From NCBI GenBank assembly GCA_021776195.1, contig JAJFGK010000148.1, positions 1 through 17,440 on the forward strand: DNA of 17,440 nucleotides, in the 5' to 3' direction. Below, one piece after another: positions 14,803 to 17,440 of this stretch. The position numbers and the translations under genes are program-made. Under the pieces are notes generated by a model, which was not told the DNA's origin, made no database searches, and saw nothing but the letters and a program-made list of their open reading frames with translations. Within the stretch, counting starts at the first letter, position 1; every line of letters begins with the position of its first letter. The DNA is from Kiloniellaceae bacterium. GTDB lineage: Bacteria > Pseudomonadota > Alphaproteobacteria > Kiloniellales > Kiloniellaceae.

Positions 14803-15666
14803 TTACTCCAGTAACCCGGAAAGCCAGGGTGGCAGGGCCAGGGACCCGAGGTGAATCGCGGGGCTGTAGTACCGGGTCTCGATAGCGGCGGCGGCGAACC
14901 GCTCGTCCAGGGTGGCGCGGTCCGGGGTCAACTGGGCGGCGGCCCCCGCGGCCAGACAGAAGACCATGTCGCCGCCATAAAAACTCGGCACCGCGACCCG
15001 GTAGCAGGCGGTTTGAGCAAAGACCTCGCGCAGGTGCCCATAGGGTTTGGCCAGCGCCTGGGGATCCAGGAAGGGCACCGCGTTCTGGGTGATGAGGAGG
15101 CCTCGTTCGGTCAGAAGCTTGGCGCAATTGCGGTAGAAGGCGGCGCCATAGAGCTGTTCGCCCGGCCCGCCCTGTTCGTTCGCATCGGTGCCGTCGATGA
15201 AGACGACATCGTAGCGTTGGGTCGCGCGGCCGACCCAGTCGACGGCGTCGGCGATCACCAGTTCGAGCCTGTCGTCGGCGAAGGCCTCGCCGCAGACCGA
15301 GGGCATGTGGGCCTTGGAGAAGTCGATTACGGCCCGGTCGATCTCGACCATGGTGACAGCTTCGAGGCCGGGATGCTTCAACAGCTCTTCCAGGGCACCG
15401 CCGTCGCCACCGCCGACGATCAAGGCCCGGCGCACCGCGCCATGGGTCAGGACCGGCAGGTGGACCAGCATCTCGTGATAGAAGAACTCGTCCTGCTCGG
15501 TGGTCTGAACGACACCATCGATAAAAAGAACCCGGCCGTAGGTGGGGTTCTCGAACAGCAAGACCTCCTGATGGGCGGTCTTCTCATGGTAGAGAATCTT
15601 GTCCATGCGCAGCGAGATGCCCCAAGCGTCGCGAACGTGGTCGCGTTCGATGGCCCAGGCGGTCAT
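14803..15666 (-). CDS. speE: polyamine aminopropyltransferase (spermidine synthase)
   Basis: Transfers an aminopropyl group from decarboxylated S-adenosylmethionine to putrescine to make spermidine. The 287-residue length matches E. coli SpeE (288). Landmarks in order: LYHEKT (25-30), DGVVQTTEQDEF (50-61), YHEM (63-66), the nucleotide-binding GGGDGG (85-90), the acidic VEID (107-110), catalytic-loop D158 and D161, QNAVPF (194-199) and SFYGGDM (228-234). The ATG at 15666 is supported by a gagagg about 8 nt upstream and by alignment of LYHEKT with E. coli. The active-site loop is unusual: it reads DGTDANEQGGPGE where E. coli has DSTDPIGPGE, a Ser-to-Gly change plus three extra residues. No speD is in the window. 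It lies 40 bp downstream of the FAD/Fe-S dehydrogenase on the same strand. Confidence 0.93.
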   Translation of the reverse strand: MTAWAIERDHVRDAWGISLRMDKILYHEKTAHQEVLLFENPTYGRVLFIDGVVQTTEQDEFFYHEMLVHLPVLTHGAVRRALIVGGGDGGALEELLKHPGLEAVTMVEIDRAVIDFSKAHMPSVCGEAFADDRLELVIADAVDWVGRATQRYDVVFIDGTDANEQGGPGEQLYGAAFYRNCAKLLTERGLLITQNAVPFLDPQALAKPYGHLREVFAQTACYRVAVPSFYGGDMVFCLAAGAAAQLTPDRATLDERFAAAAIETRYYSPAIHLGSLALPPWLSGLLE

Positions 15667-15706
15667 GGTCGTGCCCTCTCGTTGGTCCTAGCCTTTGGTT
15701 TTACGC

Positions 15707-17440
15707 TCATCGCTCCAGCGCCAGTTCGAGGGCGCGGGCGCTGTGCAGCGCATCGCGTCCGGTCAGGTCACGGATCTGATGGCGGCAGGAGGTGCCGTCG
15801 GCCACCAGGAGAGCCGCCGGGCCGGCGCCGCGCACCGCTGGAAGCAGGTCCAGCTCTGCCATCCTGACCGAGACGTCATAGGTCGCGGCGCCATAGCCGA
15901 AGGCGCCCGCCATGCCGCAGCAGCCCGAGGGGATTTCCCGGGCCCCGTCAGCGGTGATCCGGCCGAGCAGGGCCGTTGTGCCGGCCAGGCCGCCGCCCTG
16001 GCCCCGCATGGCCTTCTGGTGGCAATGGCCGTGCAGCAATACCTCGCGCCGTGGCGGTGGTGCGAGCGGCAGGTCGAGCCGGTCCGCCGCGAGCTCGCCT
16101 TCCAGATACTCGCCAAACAGAACCGAGCGGGCCGCCATCTCGCGGCTGGCGCTGTCGCCCAGAAGGGCCGGGGCCTCGTCGCGAAAGGTGAGCAGGCAGG
16201 AGGGCTCCAGGCCGATGACCGGCAAGCCGCGGTCGAGATAGGGCGCCAGCGCCTCGATGCTTCGTTTGGCTTCCTTGCGGCCCTCCTCGACCAGACCGAC
16301 CGAGAGGAAGGTCCGGCCACAGCAGAGCGGCCGCCCCTCCGGCGCCGGCGCCAGATGCACCCGACAGCCGGCGGCGGTCAACACGGTGACGGCCGCGTCG
16401 AGATTCTCGGGCTCGAAGGCGCGGTTGAAGCAGTCGGGGAGCAGCACGACCTCGGGGCCGCCGGCCGGTCCCAGGCTCGCCCCGTCGCCGGTGAAGCGGT
16501 CGCGGCGCCAGCGGGGCAGGGGGCGTCTGGCGCTGAGGCCCAGCAGGCTTTCGCTGAGCCTGGCGGCGCCGGGCAGGCGGTCGCGCAAATTGAACAGGGG
16601 CGCCAGACGCGCGGCCCAGGCGGCATAGCGCGGCAGATAGGCGACCGCCTTCTCGCCCAGGGACCAGCCGTGTTTTTGGCCGCGCAGGTGAGCGACCTCC
16701 AGTTTCATGCGCGCCATGTCGACGCCGGTCGGGCATTCGCGCTTACAGGCCTTGCAGCCGACACAGAGGGCCAGACTGTCGCGCATCGCCTCCGAGGTCA
16801 GGGCGACGGGGCCGAGCTGTCCAGAGAGGGCCAGCCGCAGGGCGTTGGCGCGACCGCGGGTGACGTGCTGCTCGTCGCCGGTGGCGCGGAAGGAGGGACA
16901 CATGACGCCGGGGTCGCGCTTGCGGCAGGCGCCGTTGTTGTTGCACATCTCGACCGCCCCGGAGAGGCCGCCCCAGTCCGACCAGTCAAGCGCCGTTTCG
17001 ACCGGCTCCGTTCGATAGCCGGGCTTGTAGCGGAAGAGCGCCCGGTCATCCATCTTGGCGGGCCGCACGATCTTGCCGGGATTGAGCAGGCCCTTCGGAT
17101 CGAAGAGGTCTTTGACTTGTTCGAAGGCCCGCACCATGCGCGTGCCGAACATGGCCTCGTGGAACTCCGAGCGTACCAGCCCGTCGCCGTGCTCGCCGGA
17201 ATGGGAGCCCTTGTATTCGCGCACGATGGCAAAGGCCTCCTCGGCGATCGCGCGCATGGTCGAGGCGCCTTCGGCCTGCTTCAGGTTGAGGATCGGGCGG
17301 ACGTGGAGGCAGCCGACCGAAGCGTGGGCATACCAGGTGCCGCTGGTGCCGTGACGCTCGAACAGCGCGGTCAGGCGGTCGGTGTAGTCGGGCAGGTCCT
17401 CGAGCGCGACGGCGCAGTCCTCGATGAAGGAGATCGGTTT
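15707..17440 (-). CDS. FAD-linked oxidase with Fe-S and CCG domains, YdiJ / D-2-hydroxyacid dehydrogenase type (3' part)
   Basis: The C-terminal 577 residues of a large fused dehydrogenase; the frame is open to the right edge, so the ATG at 17257 is internal. Visible first is the C-terminal part of the FAD-linked oxidase domain (PISFIEDCAV, YAHASVGCLHVRP, GEHGDGLVRSEF). Next come two cysteine clusters: MCNNNGACRKRDPG...MCP (about 16885-16950) and CVGCKACKRECP (about 16728-16767), typical of two 4Fe-4S sites. Two CCG domains follow (CCGRTF near 16310-16325; GHCHQK near 16015-16035 and SGCCGMAG near 15900-15930). E. coli YdiJ, about 1,000 residues long, has this order and oxidises D-2-hydroxyglutarate; GlcD/GlcF and Dld-type enzymes are related alternatives. 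The missing N-terminal half would hold the FAD-binding domain. Probably co-transcribed with speE. Confidence 0.9.
   Translation of the reverse strand, partial: KPISFIEDCAVALEDLPDYTDRLTALFERHGTSGTWYAHASVGCLHVRPILNLKQAEGASTMRAIAEEAFAIVREYKGSHSGEHGDGLVRSEFHEAMFGTRMVRAFEQVKDLFDPKGLLNPGKIVRPAKMDDRALFRYKPGYRTEPVETALDWSDWGGLSGAVEMCNNNGACRKRDPGVMCPSFRATGDEQHVTRGRANALRLALSGQLGPVALTSEAMRDSLALCVGCKACKRECPTGVDMARMKLEVAHLRGQKHGWSLGEKAVAYLPRYAAWAARLAPLFNLRDRLPGAARLSESLLGLSARRPLPRWRRDRFTGDGASLGPAGGPEVVLLPDCFNRAFEPENLDAAVTVLTAAGCRVHLAPAPEGRPLCCGRTFLSVGLVEEGRKEAKRSIEALAPYLDRGLPVIGLEPSCLLTFRDEAPALLGDSASREMAARSVLFGEYLEGELAADRLDLPLAPPPRREVLLHGHCHQKAMRGQGGGLAGTTALLGRITADGAREIPSGCCGMAGAFGYGAATYDVSVRMAELDLLPAVRGAGPAALLVADGTSCRHQIRDLTGRDALHSARALELALER

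Noticed and set aside
14851..15867. Plus-strand open frame of 338 codons opposite speE
   Set aside because: It is antisense to spermidine synthase, whose motifs and length are complete, and it crosses the gap into the next minus-strand gene.
1..17440. CRISPR array, insertion sequence, prophage or defence island
   Set aside because: No regularly spaced direct repeats, transposase, integrase or terminal inverted repeats were seen. Both tRNA genes are intact with no duplicated 3' ends that would suggest an integrated element.

Overview
The window looks like chromosomal DNA of a GC-rich alphaproteobacterium, probably near the Rhodospirillales or Kiloniellales. The main reason is the gene order tig-clpP-clpX-lon-hup at 3130-9949, which is conserved in that class. 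High GC, GTG use as a start and short intergenic gaps agree. The genus cannot be read from the sequence alone.

Layout. The 3' tail of an unrecognised gene (1-159) is followed by a large thiamin-diphosphate enzyme of the homodimeric pyruvate dehydrogenase E1 / transketolase type (404-2875) and a tRNA-Leu(UAG) gene (2943-3027). Next is the protein quality control block: trigger factor, the ClpP peptidase, its unfoldase ClpX, the Lon protease, and the nucleoid protein HU with its own promoter and a strong terminator. A tRNA-Val(UAC) gene (10065-10140) closes this half.

The second half is metabolic. A tripartite tricarboxylate transporter (tctC-tctB-tctA, 10291-13273) probably imports a carboxylate. 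A 481-residue protein follows (13342-14787) that is made of two methyltransferase domains of the ETF-beta lysine methyltransferase type. On the opposite strand are a spermidine synthase (14803-15666) and the 3' part of a large FAD and Fe-S dehydrogenase of the YdiJ / D-2-hydroxyglutarate dehydrogenase type that runs off the right edge (15707-17440).

How the genes work together. Trigger factor receives nascent chains at the ribosome. ClpXP and Lon degrade damaged or regulatory proteins. The tct genes form one transport operon. The FAD/Fe-S dehydrogenase and spermidine synthase lie 40 bp apart on the minus strand and are probably co-transcribed.

The least ordinary item is the double methyltransferase. 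Its halves align without a gap at a constant offset of 247 residues, and the N-terminal half has lost the Tyr of the D-x-x-Y motif that the C-terminal half keeps. No CRISPR array, insertion sequence, phage gene or obvious defence system was seen.
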